Source of the DNA: Enterobacter chengduensis
GTDB lineage: Bacteria; Pseudomonadota; Gammaproteobacteria; Enterobacterales; Enterobacteriaceae
Reading direction: 5' to 3'
DNA: 64,000 bases
Assembly (NCBI RefSeq): GCF_001984825.2
Contig: NZ_CP043318.1
Span: 2,480,001-2,544,000, forward strand
Translations under genes and position numbers: made by a program
Shown here: piece after piece, positions 1-8,286 of the stretch
Numbering within the stretch: the first letter of the stretch is position 1
How the letters are laid out: every line of letters starts with the position of its first letter
The notes under the pieces: model-generated
What the model was told of the DNA's origin: nothing
Database searches by the model: none
The model's input: the letters and a program-made list of their open reading frames with translations, nothing else

Positions 1-1342
1 CGGCGACGATAGAAGAGCTGTACTTGTCGTCCAGGGCGGTGCGCTCGCCCGCCCAGAAGTCTGGCGTGGCGTTGCCGGTTGGCAGGTAGATCAGGTTCAG
101 CTTAGCGTCGTAAGACATGGCAGACCAGACGTTCGGCGTGCCGCGCGTGTAGGTCTGACCTTCCGGCGGCAGGCCGGTGAGGTTCGGATTACCCGGATCC
201 CACGCCCAGGCCAGCTTACCGGTGTGAACGTCATACGCGCGCACCACGCCCGGCGGTTCGCCGGTGGAGAAGTTATCCGCGACGCGACCGCCGACGACAA
301 CGACGTTACCGGCAACCAGCGGCGTGGAGGTCTGCTGATAATACCCCGGTTTGATTTCGCCCATGCCGACGCTCAGATCCACGGTGCCGTGGTCGCCAAA
401 GTCGTCGCATGCCTTGCCGTTATCCGCATTGATGGCAATCAGGCGGGCATCGGTGGTCGGCAGGAACAGACGGCGAGGACATGCCGCAGGCTGTGTTTCT
501 GCCTGTGACGTTGTCACGCTTGAATGGTCTTCAAAGTAGCCCAGACCGCGGCAGCGCTGCCAGTTAGGCGCGGTGGCTTTTGAATCGTAACGCCATTTTT
601 CTTTACCGGAATCCACGTCCAGCGCCAGCACCTTACTGTACGGCGTACAGACATACAGGGTGTCGCCAATCTGCAGAGGCGTGTTCTGATCTTCCGCGCC
701 GGAGCCGTTGCTCTGCGGGATATCGCCGGTGTGAGCGACCCACGCGACTTTCAGCGAGCTGACGTTTTGCTTGTTGATCTGGTCCAGCGCGGCAAAACGA
801 TCGCCGTGGGTGGTATTGCCCCAGTGTTCCCAGTTCTTTTGCTGCTCGCCGGGTGCGACGGGCTTCACCGGAACGGGCTCGTTCGCCGCCACGAGGGTTT
901 GCGGCTTAAACATCCAGCCCAGGCTGACCAGCATGGCCACGGCGAGCACGGCCGCAACGCCGAACGCGGGCGCCTTGTTCGCTGCCGCGTGGTTAGCCGT
1001 GCGCAGGAAGGGCCAGACGATGGCGCTCAGGAACGCCAGTACGGCAAAGGTAAACAGGCGCGAGAAGAGCGGCCAAAAATCCCAGCCCGCATCGCTTACC
1101 GCCCAGACCAGCGAGGCAATAAATGCGATGGCGTAAAGCAGGATCCCGCTGGTGCGGTTGCGGAAAATGAGGATGGCGGAAATCACCATTACCACGCCCA
1201 TTATCAGGAAGTAAAGACTTCCTCCCACGGTGGCGAGCTTAAAGCCTAATCCGCCGACGGCCAGACCGATGAGCAACATCAGTCCGGCTAAAAGCCACTG
1301 CAGAATACGAGGTATTCCGCGCGGCGCGCTGCCAAATGCCAT
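1..1342 (-). CDS. Membrane-bound PQQ-dependent dehydrogenase, glucose/quinate/shikimate family (partial, N-terminal part)
   Basis: Translating the minus strand from the ATG at 1342 gives MAFGSAPRGIPRILQWLLAG followed by several hydrophobic segments within about the first 140 residues. A periplasmic beta-propeller part then resembles E. coli Gcd, with stretches such as GDTLYVCTPYSKVLALD, CPRRLFLPTTDARLIAIN and GNATPDFWAG. The family oxidises glucose, quinate or shikimate at the periplasmic face using PQQ and passes electrons to ubiquinone. The C-terminal half is beyond the left edge. The neighbouring LysR gene resembles PcaQ-type regulators of aromatic-acid catabolism, so quinate/shikimate is a plausible substrate, but the sequence does not decide this. 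The family call is firm; the substrate is open. Confidence 0.88.
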   Translation of the reverse strand, partial: MAFGSAPRGIPRILQWLLAGLMLLIGLAVGGLGFKLATVGGSLYFLIMGVVMVISAILIFRNRTSGILLYAIAFIASLVWAVSDAGWDFWPLFSRLFTFAVLAFLSAIVWPFLRTANHAAANKAPAFGVAAVLAVAMLVSLGWMFKPQTLVAANEPVPVKPVAPGEQQKNWEHWGNTTHGDRFAALDQINKQNVSSLKVAWVAHTGDIPQSNGSGAEDQNTPLQIGDTLYVCTPYSKVLALDVDSGKEKWRYDSKATAPNWQRCRGLGYFEDHSSVTTSQAETQPAACPRRLFLPTTDARLIAINADNGKACDDFGDHGTVDLSVGMGEIKPGYYQQTSTPLVAGNVVVVGGRVADNFSTGEPPGVVRAYDVHTGKLAWAWDPGNPNLTGLPPEGQTYTRGTPNVWSAMSYDAKLNLIYLPTGNATPDFWAGERTALDDKYSSSIVA

Positions 1343-1553
1343 TTCTCTCTCCTTTAGATCCCGCCGCCGTGTCGGGTATGTACCAGTTGGGTAATAAATG
1401 CGGTGGGATTGATGATTAGTACGGGTTAATTCGTTTTTATCAAATCGTTTGTGAACCATTTGGTGAATTCACGGCTATGATAAAACTGTTAAATTGTTTT
1501 ACGCAATTGTTAATGAATGATTTCGCATTATTTGATTAACGCGCAGGTCTGTT

Positions 1554-1590
1554 CCCTCGCCCCTTTAGGGGAGAGGGTTAGGGTGAGGGG
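1554..1590. repeat. Imperfect palindromic intergenic repeat
   Basis: A C-rich arm beginning CCCTCGCCCC is followed by the short linker TTTAG and a G-rich arm containing GGGGAGAGGG, then GGGTGAGGGG. Similar C-run/G-run palindromes are common intergenic repeats in Enterobacter and other gammaproteobacteria. It directly abuts the 3' end of the LysR gene and may act as its transcript end. Only one copy is seen in this window. The rest of the 1343-1592 spacer is AT-rich and probably carries the dehydrogenase promoter, though I could not fix one. Confidence 0.55.
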
Positions 1591-1592
1591 TA

Positions 1593-2516
1593 TTAAACCG
1601 GCATCGATTTACGGATGGCGCTGAGCAGCGTCTGCGCACCCGTTGAGAGAGGGGCATCTACTCGGGTCAAAATGCCGATAGGTTCACCGGCGCCGGGGGC
1701 CGTTACCGGCAGAGCGGTCAGCGTGCCCTGGCGCAGGTCATCTTTTACCGCGCCGGAGGGGACGAACCAGACGTAGTCATAGTCGAGCGTGAGCTGGCGT
1801 GACAGCGAGGCCGACAGCGTTTCGATACACCCCGAGGGTAGCGTACACCCCTGCAGTTGCAGCAGGCTTTCGGCGGCCTGGCGCGGAACGGTCCCTTTTG
1901 GACATACCACCACCGGCCACTCCATGACGCGGCTTAAGGTCACCGTGTCCTGCAGCAGAGGGTGATCGGGACGAACCACCAGCTTCAGGGATTCCAGGAA
2001 CAGCAGTTCGTAATTGAGGCCGCCCATCAGTTCTGGGTCGGACATGCGGCCGATACCGATATCCAGCTCGCCCGATTTCAGCCCCGCGAGCAGCATGGTG
2101 TTATTCATGGTGGCGACCTGAATCGTGGTATGCCGCTGCTGCTTGTGGAACTGGCCAATTACCGGCGGAAGAATGCCGAGCGCGGCGGTGGGCAGGGCAC
2201 CCACGCGCACCACCTCACCGGAGAGCTCTTCTTTTCTGTGCAGCGACTGGCCTGCGGTATTAAGCGCATCCAGCACCTTAACGGCGTGCGTCAGGAACTG
2301 TTCGCCCACGATGGTAAGCTGCGCGCCCAGCCGACCGCGGTCGAAAAGACGGGCGCCGGTCAGCTGTTCCAGCTCGTTGAGGGTTTTCGAGAGCGCGGGC
2401 TGGCTCAGGTTGAGAGTTTCAGCCGCACGCCCCAGCGTTCCCTGTTGAGCGACGGCCACAAATGTATGCAAATGGCGCAAGCGTATGCGCTGACTGAACA
2501 GACCATTTTTTTCCAT
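1593..2516 (-). CDS. LysR-family transcriptional regulator, PcaQ/GbpR-like
   Basis: This 307-residue protein has a typical LysR N-terminal winged helix-turn-helix (about residues 12-70, with LGRAAETLNLSQPALSKTL) and a C-terminal periplasmic-binding-protein-like effector domain. The RLRHLHTFVAVAQQGTLGRA start and the overall length resemble the PcaQ/GbpR branch, which controls protocatechuate or sugar/aromatic catabolism. It lies upstream of and on the same strand as the PQQ dehydrogenase, about 250 bp away, so control of that gene is an inference from proximity. It has no obvious frame problem. The exact ligand and orthology are unproven. Confidence 0.85.
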   Translation of the reverse strand: MEKNGLFSQRIRLRHLHTFVAVAQQGTLGRAAETLNLSQPALSKTLNELEQLTGARLFDRGRLGAQLTIVGEQFLTHAVKVLDALNTAGQSLHRKEELSGEVVRVGALPTAALGILPPVIGQFHKQQRHTTIQVATMNNTMLLAGLKSGELDIGIGRMSDPELMGGLNYELLFLESLKLVVRPDHPLLQDTVTLSRVMEWPVVVCPKGTVPRQAAESLLQLQGCTLPSGCIETLSASLSRQLTLDYDYVWFVPSGAVKDDLRQGTLTALPVTAPGAGEPIGILTRVDAPLSTGAQTLLSAIRKSMPV

Positions 2517-2696
2517 AGGCGATGTTAAAAACAGAGCGATGCGGGTGACAAGTTAAGTTGTTTAATTTTGATAACCTGATAGCAAAATATTTTTAACATT
2601 TGATCTGATTGAGTTACAACATGTTTTTCGGCAGGGGAATAAGCGCGAACGTCCTTGTTCATTTATTGCTCATTTCGGAGGGGAAGGGAGAAGCGG

Positions 2697-3578
2697 TTAG
2701 ATCACGCCGTCACCGCCGTCAGAACACCACACCTGGCCGGACGTAAATGAACATTCATCCGAGGCCAGCGTAACGTACAGCGGAGCAATCTCGACGGGCT
2801 GACCCGGACGTCCCAGCGGCGTATCGCCGCCAAACTCCTTCACTTTTTCCATCGGCTGGCCGCCGCTGGACTGGAGCACCGTCCAGTAAGGACCGGGTGC
2901 GACCGCGTTGACGCGAATGCCTTTCGGCCCCAGCTGCTTGGCCAGGGACTTGGTAAAGACCGCCAGGCAGGCTTTCGTCTGGGCGTAGTCCAGCAGCACC
3001 GGGCTGGGCTTCACCGCCTGAACGGAGGAGGTATTAATAATAACGGACGAGGCTTTCAGGTGGCGCAGCGCCGCCTTGGTGATCCAGAAGGGCGCGTAGA
3101 CGTTGGTTTTAAACGTCGCGTCAAAGTCTTCGGTGGTCAGCTCTTCCAGGGATTCCCGGTACTGCTGACGGCCTGCGTTATTGATCAAAATATCCAGCCC
3201 GCCCAGCTTCGAGACGGCTTCTTCGACCAGATTCTGGCAGAAGGTCTCGTCCCGGATATCCCCCGGCAGCGCGACGGCCTTGCGGCCTTCCGCTTCGATC
3301 AGGTCGATGACCTCTGCGGCGTCTTTTTCCTCTTCCGGCAGGTAGTTGATGGCGACGTCCGCCCCTTCGCGGGCATAGGCGATGGCGACGGCGCGGCCGA
3401 TACCAGAGTCACCGCCGGTGATCAGCGCTTTTTTGCCTGCAAGACGGCCATGGCCTTTGTAGCTGGTTTCCCCATGGTCGGGAACGGGTTGCATCTCTGA
3501 CGCCAGACCCGGCGGCGTCTGCGGCTGTTCCGGGAACGGGGGTTTCGGGTAAGCGTTCTTACGTTGTGTATCACTCAT
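2697..3578 (-). CDS. SDR-family oxidoreductase, YghA / general-stress-protein-39 type
   Basis: The 293-residue short-chain dehydrogenase carries a proline-rich N-terminal extension (about 40 residues, with KPPFPEQPQTPPG) that is typical of the YghA/YdaD subgroup. This is followed by the Rossmann motif TGGDSGIG at residues 54-61, the NNAG motif and the catalytic Tyr/Lys in DYAQTKA. Such proteins are NAD(P)-dependent, cytoplasmic and often stress-induced; the natural substrate is generally unknown. A good Shine-Dalgarno (AAGGAGTC) precedes the ATG. It sits just upstream of the ydeI-like stress gene on the same strand, with a gap of about 50 bp on its other side. Confidence 0.9.
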   Translation of the reverse strand: MSDTQRKNAYPKPPFPEQPQTPPGLASEMQPVPDHGETSYKGHGRLAGKKALITGGDSGIGRAVAIAYAREGADVAINYLPEEEKDAAEVIDLIEAEGRKAVALPGDIRDETFCQNLVEEAVSKLGGLDILINNAGRQQYRESLEELTTEDFDATFKTNVYAPFWITKAALRHLKASSVIINTSSVQAVKPSPVLLDYAQTKACLAVFTKSLAKQLGPKGIRVNAVAPGPYWTVLQSSGGQPMEKVKEFGGDTPLGRPGQPVEIAPLYVTLASDECSFTSGQVWCSDGGDGVI

Positions 3579-3630
3579 AGCTGACTCCTTAAGCCTTGAT
3601 GGATAGTTGCAGCGTTAACGCTTCGCTGAA

Positions 3631-4020
3631 TTACTTCTGTAAACGATCGACACGAACGACGGCAGGAGATGATTTTTTATCAAGCGAACCGTTGATGCCG
3701 ATCATCTGGTCGGGTTTTACCGTTCTGCCGTCGAAGACTGCCTGGGGAATAATAACGTCGATTTTTCCAGTTTTATCCTGGAATACAAACTTATCGCCGC
3801 TACCGTCAATAAGATTACCGCGCAATGAAATGGTCGCACCGTCATGCATCTGTTTTGCCTGATCGATGGTCATAATACGCGCGTCGTCGGTTCCACGATA
3901 TCCGCTATCCAGCGCATGGGGCGGGGGCGGCGCTTCACCTTTTTGTAACCCGCCGTTATTATCTGCGAAGGCGGTGGGGACCATAAATATCAAAAAAGCG
4001 GAAATAAGCGATAATTTCAT
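3631..4020 (-). CDS. ydeI: YgiW/YdeI-family periplasmic OB-fold stress-tolerance protein
   Basis: The 129-residue protein has a signal peptide with likely cleavage after AFA (residue 19) and a BOF (bacterial OB-fold) domain: [20 protein letters not shown], then [13 protein letters not shown] and ending ...VVRVDRLQK. Members (YgiW, YdeI/OmdA, VisP) are small periplasmic proteins linked to peroxide, acid and antimicrobial-peptide tolerance. The nearby ydeJ homologue at 5130 matches the E. coli ydeI-ydeJ neighbourhood, which favours YdeI over YgiW. Here the two are separated by two inserted genes and are divergent. Confidence 0.86.
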   Translation of the reverse strand: MKLSLISAFLIFMVPTAFADNNGGLQKGEAPPPPHALDSGYRGTDDARIMTIDQAKQMHDGATISLRGNLIDGSGDKFVFQDKTGKIDVIIPQAVFDGRTVKPDQMIGINGSLDKKSSPAVVRVDRLQK

Positions 4021-4152
4021 CGTATAACCTTCATTTTGGATGCCTTGACTAATTAAGTATTGTTGCTATTTCTTTATGTGGCAAATGTGATAAGTCCTAA
4101 AAACATTCTCGTGAGAAATCAAAATTATCGGATAATAAGCGAAACGGTGACG

Positions 4153-4662
4153 ATGACCATGAAGCGTGAAAATGAAAAGTTACCCGGTATAGATGAAAGT
4201 TTTCGCTTGCTGACGTTTGAATACGCGTTTCGTCAGGTGGGGTTTATTGTTCTGTTGGGTGTTATCGTCGCTGCCATCGCCGGTCTGTTTTCGAGCGGAT
4301 TAGTCAGCGATACGGTCAAAACCAATTCCGCTAACTCCCTGACCATAAAGTACGAACGCTTCGGACGACGGGAGACGGAGACGCGAATGGAGCTGGCGTT
4401 CCCGGTGCAAACAGAGGGAAATTATGTTCTCAGCATGGCCAGCGAGAGCAGCGATGTTTACGAGCCTGGCAGCGTCTGGCCGCAGCCTGACAGCATGTTC
4501 AGCCGTGGCAAGACCCTCTATTTTGTCTATAACAACCTGAAAAAGTCAGACCGCTTCGCGGTGTTACTCTTCACCACGCCTTCGAGAGCCGGCAAATGGA
4601 ACACGACCATCCGCATAAACAGCGAGCCGGAAATCACCCTCTGGCAATTTATTTACCCCTAG
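4153..4662 (+). CDS. Hypothetical single-pass membrane protein
   Basis: I do not recognise this 169-residue protein. It has a short charged cytoplasmic N-terminus, one strong transmembrane helix (GFIVLLGVIVAAIAGLFSSG, about residues 30-49) and a roughly 115-residue soluble, probably periplasmic, beta-rich domain without cysteines. Starts at 4153 or 4159 are both possible and neither has a strong ribosome-binding site. An upstream in-frame ATG at 4060 would add 31 residues that look non-coding. It ends 9 bp before a DUF421 gene, so the two are very likely co-transcribed and may form a membrane unit. Confidence 0.75.
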   Translation: MTMKRENEKLPGIDESFRLLTFEYAFRQVGFIVLLGVIVAAIAGLFSSGLVSDTVKTNSANSLTIKYERFGRRETETRMELAFPVQTEGNYVLSMASESSDVYEPGSVWPQPDSMFSRGKTLYFVYNNLKKSDRFAVLLFTTPSRAGKWNTTIRINSEPEITLWQFIYP

Positions 4663-4671
4663 GAGTCTGAT

Positions 4672-5118
4672 ATGGATATGGTCTTTCGTGCCCTGGCGAT
4701 TTATCTATTTCTCGTGGTGGTATTTAAAGTGGCCGGGCGGCGTGCGCTGCTGCAGATGACCAGCTTCGATCTCATTTTGCTCCTGATAATCAGTGAAGCT
4801 ACTCAGCAGGCGCTTCTCGGACAGGATTTTTCCGTTACCGGCGCGATGATTACCATTACCACGCTGGTGGTGGTGGATATTATTTTCGGACTGATGAAGA
4901 AATATTTCTCGCCGGTGGAGAATATTCTCGATGGTACTCCTGTAATTCTGGTCGAGAACGGCGTGCCGTTAGCCGATAAACTGAAGAAAGTCGATGTGTC
5001 CTGTGATGATATTCTGGTGTCGGCGCGTCAGAATAATGGCATTACGGAAATAAGCGACATTAAATATGCCATACTTGAGCGCAATGGGCATATTTCAGTC
5101 ATTCCTTTCGAGAAATAA
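4672..5118 (+). CDS. DUF421 (YetF-type) membrane protein
   Basis: The 148-residue protein has two to three N-terminal transmembrane helices (residues 1-85) and a small cytoplasmic C-terminal domain with the DUF421 pattern: ILDGTPVILVENG, DDILVSARQNNGITEISDIKYAILERNGHISV. The family includes Bacillus YetF/YdfS/YdfR, linked to spore membrane lipid architecture; its role in enterobacteria is unknown. An AGGAGT ribosome-binding site precedes the ATG. It is the second gene of a tight run 4153-6652 (gaps 9, 11 and 17 bp), indicating one operon. Confidence 0.9.
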   Translation: MDMVFRALAIYLFLVVVFKVAGRRALLQMTSFDLILLLIISEATQQALLGQDFSVTGAMITITTLVVVDIIFGLMKKYFSPVENILDGTPVILVENGVPLADKLKKVDVSCDDILVSARQNNGITEISDIKYAILERNGHISVIPFEK

Positions 5119-5129
5119 GAGGCGGCAAG

Positions 5130-5648
5130 ATGAGCAATCTTTTTCACGACAATAATATTACCGTGGGCGAGCTGACGAAAAAGCTGGCGAGTAAATTAAC
5201 CGATCTCGGGCTTCGCTTAACCACGGCGGAATCCTGCACGGGAGGAAAGCTCTCGGTGGCGCTTTGTGCGGAAGAGAACACCGCCGATTTTTATGATGTT
5301 GGCCTGGTCGTATTCAGCGACGAAGCCAAAGCGCGGATCCTCGGCGTGCGTCCTGAGACGCTGGCGCGCTATACCGCCGTCAGCGAACCGACGGTGGCCG
5401 AGATGGCCGCCAGCATCCGCGACATCGCGCAGGCGGATATCAGCATCGCCATCAGCGGATACGCAGGCCCTGAAGGGGGCGACGATGGGACGGCGGCGGG
5501 GACGGTCTGCTTTGGCTGGAATATACGCGGCGAGACGCAAACCCGCACCGTGCTTTTCTCCGGCGACTGTCAGGACGTGGTGGAAAAAGCGGTGCATTTT
5601 GCGCTGGCTGAACTGGTGACAACCCTGTCGGATGGGCATAACGGTTGA
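5130..5648 (+). CDS. ydeJ: CinA C-terminal-domain family protein (YdeJ)
   Basis: The 172-residue protein consists only of the CinA C-terminal (nicotinamide-nucleotide amidase-like) domain, with the motifs TTAESCTGG (about residues 30-38) and SGYAGPEGG. In the PncC family this domain deamidates NMN. YdeJ paralogues such as this one have a variant SGYAGPEGG loop instead of SGIAGPGGG and may be inactive or have another substrate. The length matches E. coli YdeJ (about 172 residues). It is in an operon with the DUF421 gene upstream and an SDR gene 17 bp downstream. Confidence 0.87.
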   Translation: MSNLFHDNNITVGELTKKLASKLTDLGLRLTTAESCTGGKLSVALCAEENTADFYDVGLVVFSDEAKARILGVRPETLARYTAVSEPTVAEMAASIRDIAQADISIAISGYAGPEGGDDGTAAGTVCFGWNIRGETQTRTVLFSGDCQDVVEKAVHFALAELVTTLSDGHNG

Positions 5649-5665
5649 TTTCACGTGGAGGTTCT

Positions 5666-6652
5666 ATGGCTGTCATAGTGATTACCGGTGGGACGGCGGG
5701 CGTGGGAAAAGCCACGGCGCTGCGCTTTGCAAAAGCAGGTTACCATGTCGGCCTCATCGCCCGCGATGAGGCCAGCCTGCACTCCACTCAGGAAGAGTTG
5801 CGGCGCTTCGGCGTTAACGCCCACGCCGTGCAGGCTGACGTCGCCGACAGTCAGGCGGTGGTGGATGCGGCCAACGAGATTGAGTATCGCCTTGGGGCGA
5901 TTGACGTGTGGGTCAACAATGCCATGGGCGCCGTGCTGGCACCGTTTCGCACCCTTACGCCGGACGAGTTTCGTCGCGTAACTGAGGTAACCTACCTCGG
6001 CTACGTGAACGGTACCCGCGCGGCGCTCGAGCTTATGGTTCCGCGCGACAGGGGCGTCATTATTCAGGTGGGGTCCGCGCTGGCCTACCGTTCCATCCCC
6101 CTGCAGTCCGCCTACTGCGGGGCCAAAGCGGCGATCCGCGGTTTCACCGACGCGGTACGTATCGAGCTGATGCACGAGAACAGCCGGGTTCAGCTTTCGA
6201 TGGTGCAGATGCCGGGGCTTAACACGCCGCAGTTTGAATGGGCAAGGAACAAGTTTGCCTGGGCGATGCGTCCGGTACCGCCGGTTTTCGAGCCTGAAGT
6301 CGCCGCCAGCGCCATCTTCAGGGTGGCGCAAAAGCCGGTGCGCGAGCTGTGGGTAGGCAGCAGCATCATCCAGTCGATTGTCGGGCAGTTCCTCTTCCCG
6401 GGTTTTCTGGACCGGCTGATGGTGAAGAAAGCCTGGGAAGGTCAGATGACCGACGATCTGAACGCACTGGACCGCCGGGACTATCTCGACCAGCCGGTTA
6501 ATGACCTGCACAAGATCCATGGCCGTTTTACTGACGAAGCGAAAACCCGCGCGACGTCCGTGACCTCCGGTATGCCGGGCAAAGTGGCGTTAGGGGCCCT
6601 TGCGGTGGCGGGGATTGTATTAACGCGTTTGCTAACCCGCCGGAAACCGTAA
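5666..6652 (+). CDS. SDR-family oxidoreductase with C-terminal hydrophobic anchor
   Basis: A short-chain dehydrogenase of 328 residues. It has the Rossmann motif TGGTAGVGKA near the N-terminus, NNAMG, and the catalytic pair in SAYCGAKAA. After the catalytic core comes an additional region of about 130 residues that ends in a hydrophobic helix (VALGALAVAGIVLTRLL) followed by basic residues, suggesting a membrane tail anchor. The start at 5666 is chosen over the ATG at 5645 because GTGGAGG lies 6-8 bp upstream. Its stop codon directly abuts the stop of the convergent GH13 gene with no spacer. The substrate is unknown. Confidence 0.88.
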   Translation: MAVIVITGGTAGVGKATALRFAKAGYHVGLIARDEASLHSTQEELRRFGVNAHAVQADVADSQAVVDAANEIEYRLGAIDVWVNNAMGAVLAPFRTLTPDEFRRVTEVTYLGYVNGTRAALELMVPRDRGVIIQVGSALAYRSIPLQSAYCGAKAAIRGFTDAVRIELMHENSRVQLSMVQMPGLNTPQFEWARNKFAWAMRPVPPVFEPEVAASAIFRVAQKPVRELWVGSSIIQSIVGQFLFPGFLDRLMVKKAWEGQMTDDLNALDRRDYLDQPVNDLHKIHGRFTDEAKTRATSVTSGMPGKVALGALAVAGIVLTRLLTRRKP

Positions 6653-8278
6653 TCAGCGCAGCGCGCTGCGGTGCGTCCAGAACCAGCGATAACCGTAGCC
6701 GCCAAGGCTGAGCTCGACGGTTTTACCGCAAACCAGCGCGTCATCGTAGCGTTTGTCCGCGAGACAGGCGGTCCAGGTGGCGTTGCGGATCCCCTTTACG
6801 GTGAACCGTACCTGCTGGTCGCTGAAGTTAAAAAATGTCAGGATGCTGCGTTCTTCGGTTTCGTAATAGATCCCCAGCACCGCGTCACTGTCGATGGTGA
6901 GGAGCCTAAAGGGCGCAACGGCGATTTCGGGAAACTCCGAGCGTGTATTGGCGATATCAATAATCCGGTGCAGGAGCGAGTTGCGGTGGAGCAGCGAATC
7001 GGCGACGTTGATTTTCTGATAGCGATAAGGGCCGTGGTCGATAATCGGCGCAATAAATTTACCCGGATCGGCCGCTGAAAAACCACCGCCTTGCGATCCC
7101 GCCCACTGCATCGGCGTGCGGACGGCGTAGCGCTCCTCCAGTTCGAGGTCATCCCCCATGCCTATCTCATCGCCATAGCGCATCACCGGCACGCCGGGCA
7201 GGGAAAAGAGCACCGCATGACAGAATGCCAGCCGCTTTTGCTCGCCGTTTAGCATCGGCGCCAGGCGGCGGCGGATCCCGCGCTGATAGACGTTCATCTC
7301 CTCATCTGGGGCGAAGGTATCGAGGACAAACTGTTTGTCTATCTTGCTGATGCCTTCCAGATCCAGCTCGTCGTGATTGCGCAGCCAGTTGGCAAAACAG
7401 CAGGAGTCAGGCGGGACGATCATCTTCTTCACCGCGTTGCGCAGCGGGCGGGCGCGTTTGCGGGCCAGGCTTACGTAGAAATATTTGTTGAGCCAGAAAT
7501 TGAGCACCAGATTCAGGCGGTCATTATTGCCAAAGTAGTCCTGATAGGCCTCCACCTCGACGTCCACTTCACCCAGCAGGATCGCCTCCGGATTATTTTG
7601 CTCAATAAGACGCCGCATATGCTCGAGGATCCACAGCCCCTTTTTTTCATCACCGTTTCCCGCCTGCGTGGTCAGGTGGGAGGCGGCATCCAGGCGGAAC
7701 CCCGATACGCCCAGCTTGAGCCAGAAGAGGATGATGTTCTCAATCTCTTTCAGCACCGCGGGCGAGGTCAGGTTTAGGTCCGGTTCGTGGCGATAGAACA
7801 TGTGCCTGTAGTATTGTCCCGCCTCGTCGTCCCAGCTCCAGATGCTCTTTTCGACGCCGGGAAACATGGGGGGCGTATCGTCCTCGTCAGTATCTGACCA
7901 GAGGTAGTAATCCCGGTAGGGTGACGCCGGGTTGCGGCGCGCCTGCTGGAACCAGGGATGCGCGTCGGAGGTGTGCTGGATCAGCAGCTCAATAATGACC
8001 TGCATGCCCAGCTCGCGGGCCTGTTCGACAAGGGCAATAATATCGGCCAGCTTTCCGAAGCGGGGGTCCACCTGGAGATGGTCGCTGACGTCATAGCCTT
8101 CGTCGAGAAAGGGGGTGAGGTAAAACGGGGTGATCCAGATAACCGTCGCCCCCATCCGGCGAATGTAGCGGAGCTTGGCCGCTATCCCGGCGATGTCCCC
8201 GCAGCCATCGCCGTTCAAATCATAAAAGAGTGCGGTATCAATCTGGTAAATAATGGCCCGTGTATGCCAGTCCGTCAT
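6653..8278 (-). CDS. GH13 alpha-amylase-family protein, trehalose-synthase-like
   Basis: The 541-residue cytoplasmic protein has the full GH13 (beta/alpha)8 barrel: nucleophile D197 in GFRLDA, acid/base E237 in LLGEVD, and D303 in NHDE, plus HTSDAHPWFQ and FLDEGYDVSDH typical of maltose/trehalose-interconverting trehalose synthases and oligo-1,6-glucosidases. Conserved region I reads IELLIQH instead of the usual D-x-V-x-N-H, an unusual change at the -1 subsite. The start is chosen because GAGGAA overlaps the cioB stop codon 8 bp upstream, which implies translational coupling to cioAB. The family is certain; trehalose synthase activity is only likely. Confidence 0.85.
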   Translation of the reverse strand: MTDWHTRAIIYQIDTALFYDLNGDGCGDIAGIAAKLRYIRRMGATVIWITPFYLTPFLDEGYDVSDHLQVDPRFGKLADIIALVEQARELGMQVIIELLIQHTSDAHPWFQQARRNPASPYRDYYLWSDTDEDDTPPMFPGVEKSIWSWDDEAGQYYRHMFYRHEPDLNLTSPAVLKEIENIILFWLKLGVSGFRLDAASHLTTQAGNGDEKKGLWILEHMRRLIEQNNPEAILLGEVDVEVEAYQDYFGNNDRLNLVLNFWLNKYFYVSLARKRARPLRNAVKKMIVPPDSCCFANWLRNHDELDLEGISKIDKQFVLDTFAPDEEMNVYQRGIRRRLAPMLNGEQKRLAFCHAVLFSLPGVPVMRYGDEIGMGDDLELEERYAVRTPMQWAGSQGGGFSAADPGKFIAPIIDHGPYRYQKINVADSLLHRNSLLHRIIDIANTRSEFPEIAVAPFRLLTIDSDAVLGIYYETEERSILTFFNFSDQQVRFTVKGIRNATWTACLADKRYDDALVCGKTVELSLGGYGYRWFWTHRSALR

Positions 8279-8286
8279 AGCGTTCC

